64,000 nt of DNA from contig NZ_JAERQE010000015.1 in the NCBI RefSeq assembly GCF_016734765.1, forward strand, positions 1 through 64,000, given 5' to 3'. Every line of letters begins with the position of its first letter. Position 1 is the first letter of the stretch. The position numbers and the translations under genes are program-made. Positions 53,286 to 62,483 of this stretch are shown here, piece by piece. This stretch comes from Microvirga soli. GTDB taxonomy: Bacteria > Pseudomonadota > Alphaproteobacteria > Rhizobiales > Beijerinckiaceae. A model generated the notes under the pieces. The model saw nothing but the letters and a program-made list of their open reading frames with translations, made no database searches and was not told the origin of the DNA.

Positions 53286-54182
53286 ATGCTCTCCGACAAC
53301 CCCGCCCCTTCCGACGATCTGGTGAAGGACACCACCACGGCGGCATTCCGCCAGGACGTGCTGGCCGAGTCCATGCAGCAGCCGGTGCTCGTAGATTTCT
53401 GGGCGCCCTGGTGCGGCCCCTGCAAGCAGCTGACGCCGATCCTGGAAAAGGCCGTGCGCGCCGCCGGCGGCAAGGTGAAGCTCGTCAAGATGAACATCGA
53501 CGAGCATCCGCAGATCGCCGGCCAGCTCGGTGTGCAGTCGATTCCCGCCGTGTTCGCCTTCCAGCGCGGTCAGCCGGTGGACGGCTTCATGGGCGCCCTG
53601 CCGGAAAGCCAGATCAAGAGCTTCATCGAGCGCCTTGTGGGCCCGCTCGGCCCCAGCGCCGTTGAGGAGATCCTGGCCGAGGCCGACCAGCTGGCAGCTG
53701 CCGGCGACATGGGCGGAGCGGCCGAACTCTACGCTGCCGTCCTCTCGCAGGATCCCGAGAACGTCGCGGCGCTCGCCGCCCTCGTGAAGCTCCATGTGGA
53801 GGTGGGCGATCTTGAGGGCGCCAAGCGCTTCCTCGCCATGGCGCCGCAGGCGAAGGCGGGTGACCCGGCCATCGCCGGCGCCCGCGCGGCCATCGAACTC
53901 GCCGAGCAGGCAGGTTCGCTCGGCGATCTCGCGGATCTCCAGCGTCAGGTCGAGACGGATCCGAGCGACCATCAGGCGCGGTTCGATCTCGCCATCGGGT
54001 TGAACGGCCGCGGACGGCGCGGAGAAGCTGTCGATCACCTCCTTGAAATCGTCCGGCGCGACCGCAATTGGAACGAAGACGGCGCGCGCAAGCAGCTCGT
54101 TCAGTTCTTCGAGGCCTGGGGCCCGATGGACGAGATGACGCTGGCAGGGCGGCGGAGGCTCTCCTCGCTCCTGTTCTCCTGA
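53286..54182 (+). CDS. cnoX: Chaperedoxin CnoX (YbbN), thioredoxin plus TPR
   Basis: A 298-residue protein. The N-terminal thioredoxin domain (about 10-120) has an active WCGPC site with Cys43 and Cys46, unlike E. coli CnoX, which has lost it. The C-terminal half is built of TPR-like helices (about 130-290, with DPENVAALAALVKLHVEVGDL). CnoX guards substrates from oxidation under bleach or heat and passes them to GroEL; retained CGPC suggests redox activity as in Caulobacter. It starts a run with the Lon-N and Trm112 genes. Confidence 0.93.
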   Translation: MLSDNPAPSDDLVKDTTTAAFRQDVLAESMQQPVLVDFWAPWCGPCKQLTPILEKAVRAAGGKVKLVKMNIDEHPQIAGQLGVQSIPAVFAFQRGQPVDGFMGALPESQIKSFIERLVGPLGPSAVEEILAEADQLAAAGDMGGAAELYAAVLSQDPENVAALAALVKLHVEVGDLEGAKRFLAMAPQAKAGDPAIAGARAAIELAEQAGSLGDLADLQRQVETDPSDHQARFDLAIGLNGRGRRGEAVDHLLEIVRRDRNWNEDGARKQLVQFFEAWGPMDEMTLAGRRRLSSLLFS

Positions 54183-54209
54183 CGCGTCTTAACGGTTGAG
54201 GAGATCGGA

Positions 54210-54881
54210 ATGGGAATGAACGCGGCGTACCGAGGGCCGGAGGATTGCCCGTCGGTCATACCGGTCTTTCCCCTTCCCGGCGCGCTTCTTTTCCCGCGTG
54301 GGCAGATGCCGCTCAACATTTTCGAGCCGCGCTACCTCGCGATGATCGATGAGGCGCTCAAGACCGACCGCATCATCGGCATGGTGCAACCCGATGCGGA
54401 CAACGATCCCAACGCGACGGCGCCGAAGCTCTACCGGGTCGGCTGCGCCGGCCGCATTACCCAGTTCGCCGAGACCGGCGACGGGCGCTATCTGATCACG
54501 CTCATCGGCGTCGGGCGCTTCCGCATCGAGGAGGAGCTGCCGCCCATCGATCTCTTCCGCCGCTGCCGCGTGAGTTTCGAGCCCTTCGCGTCCGACTTCA
54601 CGGCCCGCGCCGGCGAGACCGAGGTCGACCGGGCCGGCGTGGTGAAGGCCCTGCGCGACTTCGTCGACGCGGTGCACGTGAAGGTGGACTGGCGCGGCAT
54701 CGAGGAGGCGCCCAACGAGGCCCTCGTGAATGCCTTGTGCATGATGAGCCCGTTCGGCGTACGCGAGAAGCAGGCGCTCCTGGAAGCGCCCAATCTCAAG
54801 TCGCGGGCGGAGGTTCTTATCGCGCTCACCGAGATCGAACTCGCCCGCAGCGGCGTCGGCTCCGATTCGACCATGCAATAG
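54210..54881 (+). CDS. Lon N-terminal (substrate-binding) domain protein
   Basis: A 223-residue protein made of the Lon N-domain alone, without ATPase or protease parts. It opens [32 protein letters not shown], then [29 protein letters not shown], both standard. The helical C-terminal part contains [16 protein letters not shown]. Function unknown; a substrate adaptor is often suggested. TTGAGGAGATCGGA is a strong ribosome binding site. It lies 27 bases after cnoX. Confidence 0.92.
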   Translation: MGMNAAYRGPEDCPSVIPVFPLPGALLFPRGQMPLNIFEPRYLAMIDEALKTDRIIGMVQPDADNDPNATAPKLYRVGCAGRITQFAETGDGRYLITLIGVGRFRIEEELPPIDLFRRCRVSFEPFASDFTARAGETEVDRAGVVKALRDFVDAVHVKVDWRGIEEAPNEALVNALCMMSPFGVREKQALLEAPNLKSRAEVLIALTEIELARSGVGSDSTMQ

Positions 54882-54892
54882 GAATTCCAACG

Positions 54893-55108
54893 ATGGTTCC
54901 CGACACACCCGAGACGCCCCAGGCCGTGGAGGCAACACGGATCGATCCCAAGCTCCTGGAGTTGCTCGTCTGCCCGCTCACCAAGGAAACGCTCGAATAC
55001 GACGCGTCCCGGCAGGAGCTGATCAGCCGCCGCGCCAAGCTCGCCTACCCGATCCGCGACGGCATCCCGATCATGCTGCCGGAAGAGGCGCGGCCGCTGG
55101 GGGATTGA
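54893..55108 (+). CDS. Trm112 family protein
   Basis: A 71-residue protein with the Trm112/YcaR pattern: [20 protein letters not shown], then [17 protein letters not shown]. Only one Cys is left of the zinc set, as in many alphaproteobacterial members. In eukaryotes Trm112 activates methyltransferases; the bacterial role is unclear. It begins 11 bases after the Lon-N gene stop, so the three genes probably form one operon. Confidence 0.93.
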   Translation: MVPDTPETPQAVEATRIDPKLLELLVCPLTKETLEYDASRQELISRRAKLAYPIRDGIPIMLPEEARPLGD

Positions 55109-55181
55109 GGCTTCCTGCCTTGTTCATCAAACAAGGCGGCGCTAAGGCTGCGAGAGCAATCAATCCTAGCCGGATCGCGCA

Positions 55182-55547
55182 ATGCCTCATTTGACGCTGG
55201 AATTTACAAGAAACCTATCCGGGTTCGATGCCCAAAAGGCCTTGCTTCACATGAACAAGGTCATCTTCGACACGGGGCACTTCGACGAAGTCGACATCAA
55301 AAGCCGCGCAATTCCCATCGATTGCTTCGTGATCGGAACGTCGCCCGAAAACCGATGCTTCGTTCATGCGAAGCTGGCTGTCATGAACCACAGACCTCCA
55401 GAGGTCAGGCAGACCTTATCCACGATGCTGTTGCAGGAATTGAGCGGCCTCCTGCCCGAACGTCCAGGGCTCCATGTTCAGATTTGCGTCGAGATCCTGG
55501 AGATCGAGCGGGATACCTATTCCAAGGCTGTCCTGGACGCATCGTAG
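55182..55547 (+). CDS. 5-carboxymethyl-2-hydroxymuconate delta-isomerase-like protein
   Basis: A 121-residue tautomerase-superfamily protein. After Met removal the second residue is Pro (MPHLTLEFTRNL), the catalytic base of the superfamily. Segments IDCFVIGTSPENRCFVHAKLAVM and HVQICVEILEIERDTYSKA match the CHMI branch (homoprotocatechuate pathway). No other hpa genes are here, so a different keto-enol substrate is possible. The start has a weak ribosome binding site. Confidence 0.88.
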   Translation: MPHLTLEFTRNLSGFDAQKALLHMNKVIFDTGHFDEVDIKSRAIPIDCFVIGTSPENRCFVHAKLAVMNHRPPEVRQTLSTMLLQELSGLLPERPGLHVQICVEILEIERDTYSKAVLDAS

Positions 55548-55561
55548 AGCAGGCTCCGGGC

Positions 55562-56455
55562 TCAAAGAGGGTGCCCTGAGCGCGCCGCTATCACCTCCGC
55601 CAATGCCAGAACGCGCGCCGCCATGTCGGCATGCAGCCGCTCGACCATGCGGCCGTTGAGGCTGATCGCCCCCTTGCCGGCATTCTCCGGCTGATCGAAG
55701 GCCGCCACGATGGCGCGGGCGCTGTCCACCTCCTCCAGCGACGGCGCGAAGATCTCGTTCGCCGTTGCGATCTGACCCGGGTGGATCAGGGTCTTGCCGT
55801 CGAAGCCGCAATCGCGGCCCTGTTCGCACTCGGCGCGAAAGCCCTGCGCGTCGGACAGGCTGTTGTAAACTCCGTCGAGAATGTCGATGCCGTGCGCCCG
55901 TGCGGCGGCGAGCGCCGCCATGAGCCAGGGGAGCATCGCGGCACGTCCCGGCAGCAGGCGCGCGCGGGTGTCCTTGGCGAGATCGTTCGTGCCCATGACG
56001 AGGCAATCGAGCCGCGTGTCGACATCGTGGGCCGCGCTTGCAATCGATTCCGCATTCAGGATCGCGAGCGGCGTCTCCATCATCGCCCAGACGCGGGTGC
56101 GCTCAGCAGCGCCCAACCGGCGCAGGCGCAACCCCACGGCCGCAAGCGTCTCCGCAGACGACACCTTCGGCACCAGGATCGCGTCGGGCGCTGCCGCAAT
56201 GGCGGCCGCGAGGTCGGCCTCGCCCCAGGGCGTCTCAACGGCGTTGACGCGGATTACCAGTTCCCGCTTGCCGTAGCCGCCGGCCTGCACCGCCGCGCAG
56301 ACCCGCTCGCGCGCCTCCGCCTTCACGTCCGGCGCCACCGCGTCCTCGAGGTCGAAGATCACTACGTCGGCGGCCAACGCCTTCGCCTTCTCGATGGCCC
56401 TGGCATTGGAGCCCGGCATGTAAAGCGCGGAACGGCGCGGGCGGATGGTGGTCAT
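55562..56455 (-). CDS. CoA ester lyase, HpcH/HpaI (CitE-like) family
   Basis: A 297-residue TIM-barrel lyase. The opening RPRRSALYMPGSNARAIEKA and VVIFDLEDAVAPDVKAEAR are the CitE/malyl-CoA lyase signatures; METPLAILNAESI supplies the metal-binding Glu and DCLVMGTNDLAKDT the later loop. It should cleave or hydrolyse a 3-hydroxyacyl-CoA such as malyl-, citramalyl- or citryl-CoA. No CitD/CitF partners are nearby, so a free CoA-ester substrate is likely. AGGAAGACGCC precedes ATG 56455. Confidence 0.9.
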   Translation of the reverse strand: MTTIRPRRSALYMPGSNARAIEKAKALAADVVIFDLEDAVAPDVKAEARERVCAAVQAGGYGKRELVIRVNAVETPWGEADLAAAIAAAPDAILVPKVSSAETLAAVGLRLRRLGAAERTRVWAMMETPLAILNAESIASAAHDVDTRLDCLVMGTNDLAKDTRARLLPGRAAMLPWLMAALAAARAHGIDILDGVYNSLSDAQGFRAECEQGRDCGFDGKTLIHPGQIATANEIFAPSLEEVDSARAIVAAFDQPENAGKGAISLNGRMVERLHADMAARVLALAEVIAARSGHPL

Positions 56456-56510
56456 GGCGTCTTCCTCACGATGAGGATCGGTTTTAATCGTGGTCCTGCT
56501 TGAAGAACAG

Positions 56511-56608
56511 TGTCATTCCCGGCCGGAGCGCAGCGGAGGGGAAGGGAATCCATAGCGCCGCGTGTGTGAATGGATCCCCTTCCCGGCCTACGGCCGCCGG
56601 GGATGACA
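56511..56608. repeat. Dispersed palindromic element, copy B
   Basis: It has the same outer arms as the copy at 10214-10312 (TGTCATTCCCGGCCGGAGCG ... GGCCGCCGGGGATGACA) and the same inner GGGGAAGGGAATCC/GGATCCCCTTCCC. The central 25 bases read as the reverse complement of the other copy's centre, with some changes. It lies between the CoA lyase and DUF429 genes, which are divergent. Confidence 0.85.
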
Positions 56609-56623
56609 AGTAGAGCAGAAAGA

Positions 56624-57361
56624 ATGTGGGTTGCAGGCGTCGACGGCTGCAGGGCCGGGTGGATTGCGGTGCTCATGCGGGTGGACGATCCGCAGGCCCA
56701 CCGCATCGTGACGGTGCCGACGCTCGACGCCATCGCCGATGCCCTGGAGCAACCCGCCGTCATCGCCGTCGACATGCCCATCGGCCTGCCCGAGCGCACG
56801 GATGGTCCGGGGCGGCTGCCGGAGCAGCTGATCCGTCCGCTGCTTGGGCAAAGGCAATCCTCAGTCTTCGCCATCCCCTCGCGCCGTGCCGTGGAGGCTG
56901 AGGATTATGGGGAAGCCTGCGCGCTCGCGGCTGCCACGTCCGAGCCTCCGCGAAAAGTCTCGCGCCAGGGCTTTGGGATCTTTCCCAAGATCCGCGAGAT
57001 CGACGCGCTGCTGCGGGCGCGGCCTGACCTGCTACCGCGCGTGTACGAAGTGCATCCGGAGCTTGCCTTCTGGGCTCTCAACGACCGCAAAGCTCTCGAC
57101 CAGCCGAAGAAGGTCAAGGGCACGCCCTACGGGCCAGGCATGGCCCTGCGGCGAACCCTCCTGACCCGATCCGGCCTCCTGCCCGAAGGCCTGATCCACG
57201 CGACTCCCCCGCGCGGCGCAGCCCAGGACGACCTGCTCGATGCGCTCGCGGGGTTGACCGTGGCGCTGGATATCGCGAGAGGTGGAGGACAACCCTTTCC
57301 CGACCCGCCCGGCCGCGATGCCCACGGCCTGCCGGTCGCCATCTGGACGCTGCGCTCATGA
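56624..57361 (+). CDS. DUF429 domain-containing protein
   Basis: A 245-residue protein of the RNase-H-like DUF429 family. It opens VAGVDGCRAGWIAVL, then VDMPIGLPE, ending with QDDLLDALAGLTVAL, which fits the acidic-residue pattern of the fold. Activity unknown. ATG 56624 follows AGAGCAGAAAGA; the frame is open to 56570 through the repeat. Its stop overlaps the next start as ATGA, so it is coupled with the dehydratase gene. Confidence 0.9.
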   Translation: MWVAGVDGCRAGWIAVLMRVDDPQAHRIVTVPTLDAIADALEQPAVIAVDMPIGLPERTDGPGRLPEQLIRPLLGQRQSSVFAIPSRRAVEAEDYGEACALAAATSEPPRKVSRQGFGIFPKIREIDALLRARPDLLPRVYEVHPELAFWALNDRKALDQPKKVKGTPYGPGMALRRTLLTRSGLLPEGLIHATPPRGAAQDDLLDALAGLTVALDIARGGGQPFPDPPGRDAHGLPVAIWTLRS

Positions 57362-58299
57362 CCATCACCCGCGCCGAAATCGAAGCCGCCCATGCCCGCA
57401 TCGCCCCGCATGTGCGCCGCACACCGGTCCTGAACCAGACGGGCGCCTTCGGCCATGACGGGCCGGTAAGCCTGAAGCTGGAGTTCCTGCAGCATGCGGG
57501 CTCGTTCAAGACGCGCGGCGCCTTCAACGCCCTCCTGTCGCAGGAGGTGCCGTCCGCCGGCGTCGCGGCGGCCTCCGGCGGCAATCACGGAGCGGCCGTG
57601 GCCTACGCGGCGAGCCAGCTTGGCGTGAAGGCCCGCATCTTCGTGCCGGAGATCTCGAGCCCTGCGAAGATCGCGGTCATCCGCTCGCACGGGGCCGAGG
57701 TGGTGATCGGCGGCGCGCGCTATGCGGATGCGCAGGAAGCCTGTGACCGATACGTGGCCGAATCCGGCGCCCTGCGCATCCACCCCTTCGCGGCCGAGAG
57801 CACCATGATCGGCCAGGGCACGGCGGCGCTGGAATGGGAGCAGGATGCTCCTGCCCTCGACACCGTTCTCGTGGCGGTCGGCGGCGGCGGCCTCATCAGC
57901 GGCGTGGCGAGCTGGTGGTCCGGCCGCGTGAAGGTGGTGGGCGTGGAGCCGGAGGGCTCGCGGGCGCTCCATGCGGCGCTTGAGGCCGGACGGCCGGTCG
58001 ACGTGGAGGTCGATTCGGTGGCGGCCGATTCGCTCGGCGCCAAGAACACCGGCGATTTGGTCTACGAGGTCTGCCGCGAGAGCGTCGATCATGTGGCGCT
58101 CGTCACGGATCAGGCGATCCGCGATGCCCAACGGATGCTCTGGCGCGACTATCGCATCGCGTCCGAGCCCGGTGGCGCGGCGGCTCTGGCCGCGCTGATC
58201 TCCGGCGCCTATATGCCACGCTCAGGTGAAAGAATTGGCGTGCTCCTGTGCGGGGCCAATGTGGAACTCCAGAAGCTCGCCGAACTCGTGCATCCGTAA
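57358..58299 (+). CDS. Threonine/serine dehydratase (PLP fold type II)
   Basis: A 313-residue PLP enzyme. Lys51 in GSFKTRGAFNALL is the Schiff-base residue, SGGNHGAAVAYAA binds the substrate carboxylate, and VGGGGLISG binds the phosphate. A Ser near the end (SEPGGAAALAAL) is in place. There is no C-terminal ACT domain, so it is the short catabolic type and not allosteric IlvA. It deaminates Thr or Ser to 2-oxo acids; racemase or hydroxyaspartate dehydratase activity is possible. Confidence 0.92.
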   Translation: MTITRAEIEAAHARIAPHVRRTPVLNQTGAFGHDGPVSLKLEFLQHAGSFKTRGAFNALLSQEVPSAGVAAASGGNHGAAVAYAASQLGVKARIFVPEISSPAKIAVIRSHGAEVVIGGARYADAQEACDRYVAESGALRIHPFAAESTMIGQGTAALEWEQDAPALDTVLVAVGGGGLISGVASWWSGRVKVVGVEPEGSRALHAALEAGRPVDVEVDSVAADSLGAKNTGDLVYEVCRESVDHVALVTDQAIRDAQRMLWRDYRIASEPGGAAALAALISGAYMPRSGERIGVLLCGANVELQKLAELVHP

Positions 58300-58314
58300 T
58301 CGCAAGGACGACCC

Positions 58315-58986
58315 ATGTTCCCGACCCGCCTGACCGAAGGATACCGCGCGTTTCTCGATGACCGCTTCCCGCGCGAGAAGAACCGCTTCGAGACGCTCGC
58401 CGAGAAGGGCCAGTCGCCGGAGGTGATGGTGATCGGCTGTTGCGACAGCCGTGTGTCGCCGGAAGTCATCTTCGATGCCAGCCCGGGCGAATTGTTCGTG
58501 GTGCGCAACGTGGCCAATCTTGTTCCACCCTATGAAACCGGCGGCGAGTTTCACGGCACGTCCGCGGCCCTCGAATTCGCCGTGCAGGCCCTGCGGGTGA
58601 AGCACATCGTGGTGCTGGGACACGCCCGCTGCGGTGGCGTGCGGGCCTTTGCGGATGACACCGCCCCTCTCTCGCCGGGCGATTTCATCGGCCGCTGGAT
58701 GACCCTGATCAAGCCGGCCGGCGAACGGCTTGGGCCTCATGACGGCAACCTGGAGGAATACCTGCCGCGTCTCGAACTCGCCGCCATCGAGAACAGCCTC
58801 AAGAACCTGATGACGTTCCCCTGCGTGCGCATCCTGGTCGAGCGCGGGAAGCTGCAGCTCCACGGCGCCTATTTCGGGGTCGCAAACGGCGTGCTGCTGG
58901 TGCGCGATCCTGAGACGGGCGAGTTCAAGCAGGCCGTGGACGACATGCCCGAGCGCGTGTCGATGTTTGCCGCCCGCGAGGTGTAG
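58315..58986 (+). CDS. Beta-class carbonic anhydrase
   Basis: A 223-residue enzyme interconverting CO2 and bicarbonate. Zinc ligands are Cys43 (with Asp44-Ser45-Arg46 of the CxDxR motif), His103 and Cys106 in GHARCGGV. VVRNVANLVPPYE and ALEFAVQALRVKHIVVLGH are the flanking family strands. AAGGACGACCC is a good ribosome binding site. It starts 15 bases after the dehydratase stop, so it belongs to the same run. Confidence 0.95.
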   Translation: MFPTRLTEGYRAFLDDRFPREKNRFETLAEKGQSPEVMVIGCCDSRVSPEVIFDASPGELFVVRNVANLVPPYETGGEFHGTSAALEFAVQALRVKHIVVLGHARCGGVRAFADDTAPLSPGDFIGRWMTLIKPAGERLGPHDGNLEEYLPRLELAAIENSLKNLMTFPCVRILVERGKLQLHGAYFGVANGVLLVRDPETGEFKQAVDDMPERVSMFAAREV

Positions 58987-59049
58987 GGATAGGATTCCTC
59001 GGCCGCCTCCACGATCCTTCGCCGTCCCGTCGGTTCACCGGAAACGCTC

Positions 59050-60654
59050 ATGGCCACCATCCGCAATCCCATCCTGCCGGGCTTCAATCCGGATCCGGCT
59101 TTCTGCCGGGTCGGCGACGATTACTACATCGCGACCTCGACGTTCGAGTGGTATCCGGGCGTGCAGATCCACCACTCGCGCGATCTCGTGAACTGGCGGC
59201 TGGTGAGCCGTCCGCTTAACCGCAAGTCCCAGCTCGACATGCGGGGCAACCCCGACAGCTGCGGCGTCTGGGCGCCGGCGCTCACCTATGCGGACGGCCT
59301 GTTCTGGCTGATCTATACCGACGTGAAGCGCCGCCTCGGCAACTTCAAGGACACGCATAACTACCTCGTGACCGCGCCGTCCATCGAGGGCCCCTGGTCC
59401 GATCCCGTTTACATGAATTCCTCGGGCTTCGACCCGTCGCTCTTTCACGACGATGACGGCCGCAAGTGGTTCGTCAACATGGTCTGGGATCACCGTCGCC
59501 GCCGCTCTTCGTTCGACGGCATCCTGCTGCAGGAATACTCAACGACAGAGCAGCGCCTCGTCGGCCCCATCAAGAACATCTTCAAGGGCAGCCCGCTCGG
59601 CCTCGTCGAAGGGCCGCACCTGTGGAAGCGCAACGGCTGGTACTACCTGACCGTGGCCGAGGGCGGCACCGCCTACAACCATGCGGTCACGATGGCGCGT
59701 TCAAGAACCATTGATGGCCCCTACGAGCTTCATCCCAACATCCATCTCATCACCAGCAAGGACGCGCCCGACGCGCCGCTCCAGCGGGCAGGCCACGGCT
59801 TCTACGTGGAGACGTCCACGGGCGAGGTGTTCCACACCCATCTGTGCAGCCGCCCCCTGCCAGGAACGCGGCGCTCGCCGCTTGGCCGCGAAACGGCCAT
59901 CCAGCGGGTGGTCTGGGGCGAGGATGGATGGCTCCACCTGGCTCATGGTGGGCAGGTACCAGCCCTTGAGGTAGAAGGTCCCAATCTTCTACCGCATCCC
60001 TTCCCGCCCGAGCCCGAGCGTCACGATTTCGATGAGGCCGAGCTGCCCTCCCCGTTCCAGTGGCTGCGGACGCCCGAGCCGGAGCGGATCTTCTCGCTCT
60101 CGGCGCGCCCGGGCTGTCTGCGCCTCTACGGGCGCGAGTCGATCGGCAGCTGGTTCGAACAGGCCCTGGTGGCCCGCCGCCAGACGGCCTGGATCTACTC
60201 AGCCGAAACATCGGTGGATGTCCAACCTGAGACCTATCAGCAGCTGGCCGGCCTGATCTGCTATTACGACCGCGCCCGTTTCCATTATCTCGCTGTCTCC
60301 GCCGGTGACGACGGACAGCGCGTACTGCAGGTCATCTCGTGCCTGGGCGATCACCCCGACGCGCTGATGAGCTATGCACTGGAGAGCGACCTGACCCTGC
60401 CGGACGGTCCGGTTCATCTTGGCGTCGACGTGCGTCTGGCTGAGCTTCAGTTCCGCTGGTCCACGGACGGCAAAACATGGATGCCGGTCGGCCCGGTTCT
60501 CGACGCCAGCATCCTGTCGGACGAGGCAGGTCCCGGCGCCCACGGCTCGTTCACCGGAGCCTTCGTCGGCATGGCTGCCCATGACATGACGGGCCGGGCG
60601 TTCCCGGCGGATTTCGATTTCTTCAGTTACCGCGAAGATTCGTCGGGTGCTTGA
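59050..60654 (+). CDS. Glycoside hydrolase family 43 protein (beta-xylosidase type)
   Basis: A 534-residue protein with a five-bladed GH43 domain (about 1-300) and a C-terminal concanavalin-like domain (about 330-530), the layout of GH43 subfamily 11-like xylosidases. Catalytic residues: base Asp15 (FNPDPAFCR), pKa modulator Asp128 (GFDPSLF) and acid Glu187 (LVEGPHLWK). No signal peptide, so it should act on xylo-oligosaccharides taken up by the cell; arabinofuranosidase activity is possible. No xylose transporter or regulator is adjacent. GGAAACGCTC precedes the ATG, and the 63-base gap to carbonic anhydrase suggests an independent unit. Confidence 0.93.
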   Translation: MATIRNPILPGFNPDPAFCRVGDDYYIATSTFEWYPGVQIHHSRDLVNWRLVSRPLNRKSQLDMRGNPDSCGVWAPALTYADGLFWLIYTDVKRRLGNFKDTHNYLVTAPSIEGPWSDPVYMNSSGFDPSLFHDDDGRKWFVNMVWDHRRRRSSFDGILLQEYSTTEQRLVGPIKNIFKGSPLGLVEGPHLWKRNGWYYLTVAEGGTAYNHAVTMARSRTIDGPYELHPNIHLITSKDAPDAPLQRAGHGFYVETSTGEVFHTHLCSRPLPGTRRSPLGRETAIQRVVWGEDGWLHLAHGGQVPALEVEGPNLLPHPFPPEPERHDFDEAELPSPFQWLRTPEPERIFSLSARPGCLRLYGRESIGSWFEQALVARRQTAWIYSAETSVDVQPETYQQLAGLICYYDRARFHYLAVSAGDDGQRVLQVISCLGDHPDALMSYALESDLTLPDGPVHLGVDVRLAELQFRWSTDGKTWMPVGPVLDASILSDEAGPGAHGSFTGAFVGMAAHDMTGRAFPADFDFFSYREDSSGA

Positions 60655-60657
60655 TGC

Positions 60658-60686
60658 AAAAAGGCCGCCTCGAGGCGGCCTTTTTT
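60658..60686. terminator. Bidirectional terminator between GH43 and asd
   Basis: AAAAAGGCCGCC and GGCGGCCTTTTTT form a perfect palindrome with a TCGA centre. A T run is present on both strands, so it can end both convergent genes. Confidence 0.93.
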
Positions 60687-60706
60687 ATCTCGATGAGCGG
60701 TGCTGA

Positions 60707-61738
60707 TTACGCCGCCTGCTTCTTCGCCTTCAGCAGGCCGCGATTGGCCATGGCTTCGGCGATCTGCACGGCGTTCAGCGCCGCGCCCTTGCGCAGGTTG
60801 TCGGAGACGCACCAGAACGACAGGCCGTTCTCCACCGTGATGTCCTCGCGGATGCGGGAGATGTAGGTGGCGTCCTCGCCGGCCGCCTCGTGCGGGGTGA
60901 TGTAGCCGCCGGGCTCGCGCTTATCGATCACCATGATGCCGGGCGAGGAGCGCAGGATGTCGCGGGCCTCGTCGGCACTGATCGGGTTCTCGAACTCCAC
61001 ATTCACGGCTTCCGAATGGCCGATGAAGACCGGCACGCGCACGCAAGTCGCGGTGAGCCTGATCTTCGGGTCGAGCATCTTCTTGGTCTCGGCCACCATC
61101 TTCCACTCTTCCTTCGTGTACCCGTCCTCCATGAACACGTCGATCTGCGGGATCAGGTTGAAGGCGATGCGCTTGGGGAACTTCTTCTCCTGCACGTCCT
61201 GAAGCGAGTAGAGCGCCTTGGTCTGGCGGTCGAGCTCGTCCATGCCGTCCTTGCCGGCGCCGGAGACCGACTGGTAGGTGGCGACCACGACGCGCTTAAT
61301 CGTAGCGCGGTCATGGAGCGGCTTGAGGGCCACGACGAGCTGCGCCGTGGAGCAGTTCGGGTTGGCCACGATGCCCTTCTTGATCTCGCGCAGGGCCTCG
61401 GCATTCACCTCGGGCACCACCAGCGGCACGTCGGCGTCGTAGCGCCAGGCGGAGGAGTTGTCGATCACCACCGCGCCTTGAGCGGCGATCTTGGGCGACC
61501 ACTCCTTGGAGACCTCGCCACCGGCGGACATGAGGCAGATATCGACATCGGAGAAATCATAGGTGTCGAGGGTCTTCGTCTTCAGGATCTTGTCGCCGTA
61601 GGAGACTTCCGACCCCTGGCTGCGGCGGGAGGCCAGCGCCACCACCTCATCGGCCGGGAAGGCCCGCTCGGCGAGGATGCTCAGCATCTCGCGGCCAACA
61701 TTGCCGGTTGCACCGACGACGGCGATCTTGAAACCCAT
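60707..61738 (-). CDS. asd: Aspartate-semialdehyde dehydrogenase
   Basis: Reduces aspartyl phosphate to the semialdehyde, the branch point to Lys/diaminopimelate, Thr and Met. It has 343 residues. The NADP motif is VVGATGNVGREML (8-20), catalytic Cys129 in NPNCSTAQLV, and the second-half segment CVRVPVFIGHSEAVNVEF contains the substrate Arg and His. AGGAGAAGTCAC is a strong ribosome binding site. It stands alone. Confidence 0.97.
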   Translation of the reverse strand: MGFKIAVVGATGNVGREMLSILAERAFPADEVVALASRRSQGSEVSYGDKILKTKTLDTYDFSDVDICLMSAGGEVSKEWSPKIAAQGAVVIDNSSAWRYDADVPLVVPEVNAEALREIKKGIVANPNCSTAQLVVALKPLHDRATIKRVVVATYQSVSGAGKDGMDELDRQTKALYSLQDVQEKKFPKRIAFNLIPQIDVFMEDGYTKEEWKMVAETKKMLDPKIRLTATCVRVPVFIGHSEAVNVEFENPISADEARDILRSSPGIMVIDKREPGGYITPHEAAGEDATYISRIREDITVENGLSFWCVSDNLRKGAALNAVQIAEAMANRGLLKAKKQAA

Positions 61739-62000
61739 GTGACTTCTCCTGTTGCGGCTCTCCCCGGAAAACTTGAAGACCCTGCTCGGGTGCTGCCTCT
61801 CGCCCCGTGGGAGAGAGGACCGGGGACGACGAGGCTTATTCGGCTGTTTTCACAGCCGTTGTGGCGGTTTTCGTTTTGCTCGTCGTCTGAGTGAGCAGCG
61901 CCATTGCCATCGTCCATCCAAAGCCTGGTTGCGGCTTTGATCGCGCCAGAAACACACCAAAGACACGCTTTCGTCAAGCGTTTCCTTGGGCTCCGTGCGT
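61739..62000. other. Intergenic gap upstream of asd
   Basis: No gene is seen. A small hairpin CCTCTC-GCCCCGTGG-GAGAGG occurs near 61796-61816, without a T run. I see no riboswitch fold that I can name and no clear promoter. Confidence 0.4.
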
Positions 62001-62483
62001 TCAATCGCCTGTCAGCACATCGGTCGAGAGATTGAAGCGGTAGAAGACCTTGTTCATCCGCTCGGCCCCGAGGCGCTCGTAGAACGCCTGAGCGCCCGTG
62101 TTGGTGCCATCCGTGGTGAGGTCGATGCGGGTCAGCCCCTGTGCCCGGGCATGGTCCGCCAGCCAGCGCATCAGCACTACTCCCACGGCCTGGCCCCTGG
62201 CCTGGCTCTCGACGAAGAGCTCCTTGATGAAGAGAAGCCCCGACAGCTTGAAGCCCGGCCGCAGGACGGCAAAGCAGGCAAGGCCGACCGGGCGACCGTC
62301 CCGATAGGCGAGGGCATAGCGGGTGCCCTCCTGTTCCCGCATCGAGCGCTCGACCATGGCCTGCGTGGGCTCGAGGGGCTGAGCCACCTCGGGGCCGCCA
62401 TAATGCAGATCCAGGGCGCGGATCAGCGCCGCGATAGCGGCCGCGTCTTCAAGGGTGGCAAGGCGGACGACAGTCTCGGGCAT
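62001..62483 (-). CDS. GNAT family N-acetyltransferase
   Basis: A 160-residue GNAT domain. It opens ETVVRLATLEDAAAIAALIRALD, has the core strand SGLLFIKELFVESQARGQAVGVVLMRWLADHA with the acetyl-CoA loop, and ends GAQAFYERLGAERMNKVFYR. Substrate unknown. The start at ATG 62483 gives a compact domain; the open frame to 62828 overlaps the divergent gene and is not credible. Confidence 0.88.
   Translation of the reverse strand: MPETVVRLATLEDAAAIAALIRALDLHYGGPEVAQPLEPTQAMVERSMREQEGTRYALAYRDGRPVGLACFAVLRPGFKLSGLLFIKELFVESQARGQAVGVVLMRWLADHARAQGLTRIDLTTDGTNTGAQAFYERLGAERMNKVFYRFNLSTDVLTGD

Noticed and set aside
61739..62000. Lysine riboswitch upstream of asd
   Set aside because: The gap lacks the long multi-helix pattern and any terminator-antiterminator pair before the start codon.
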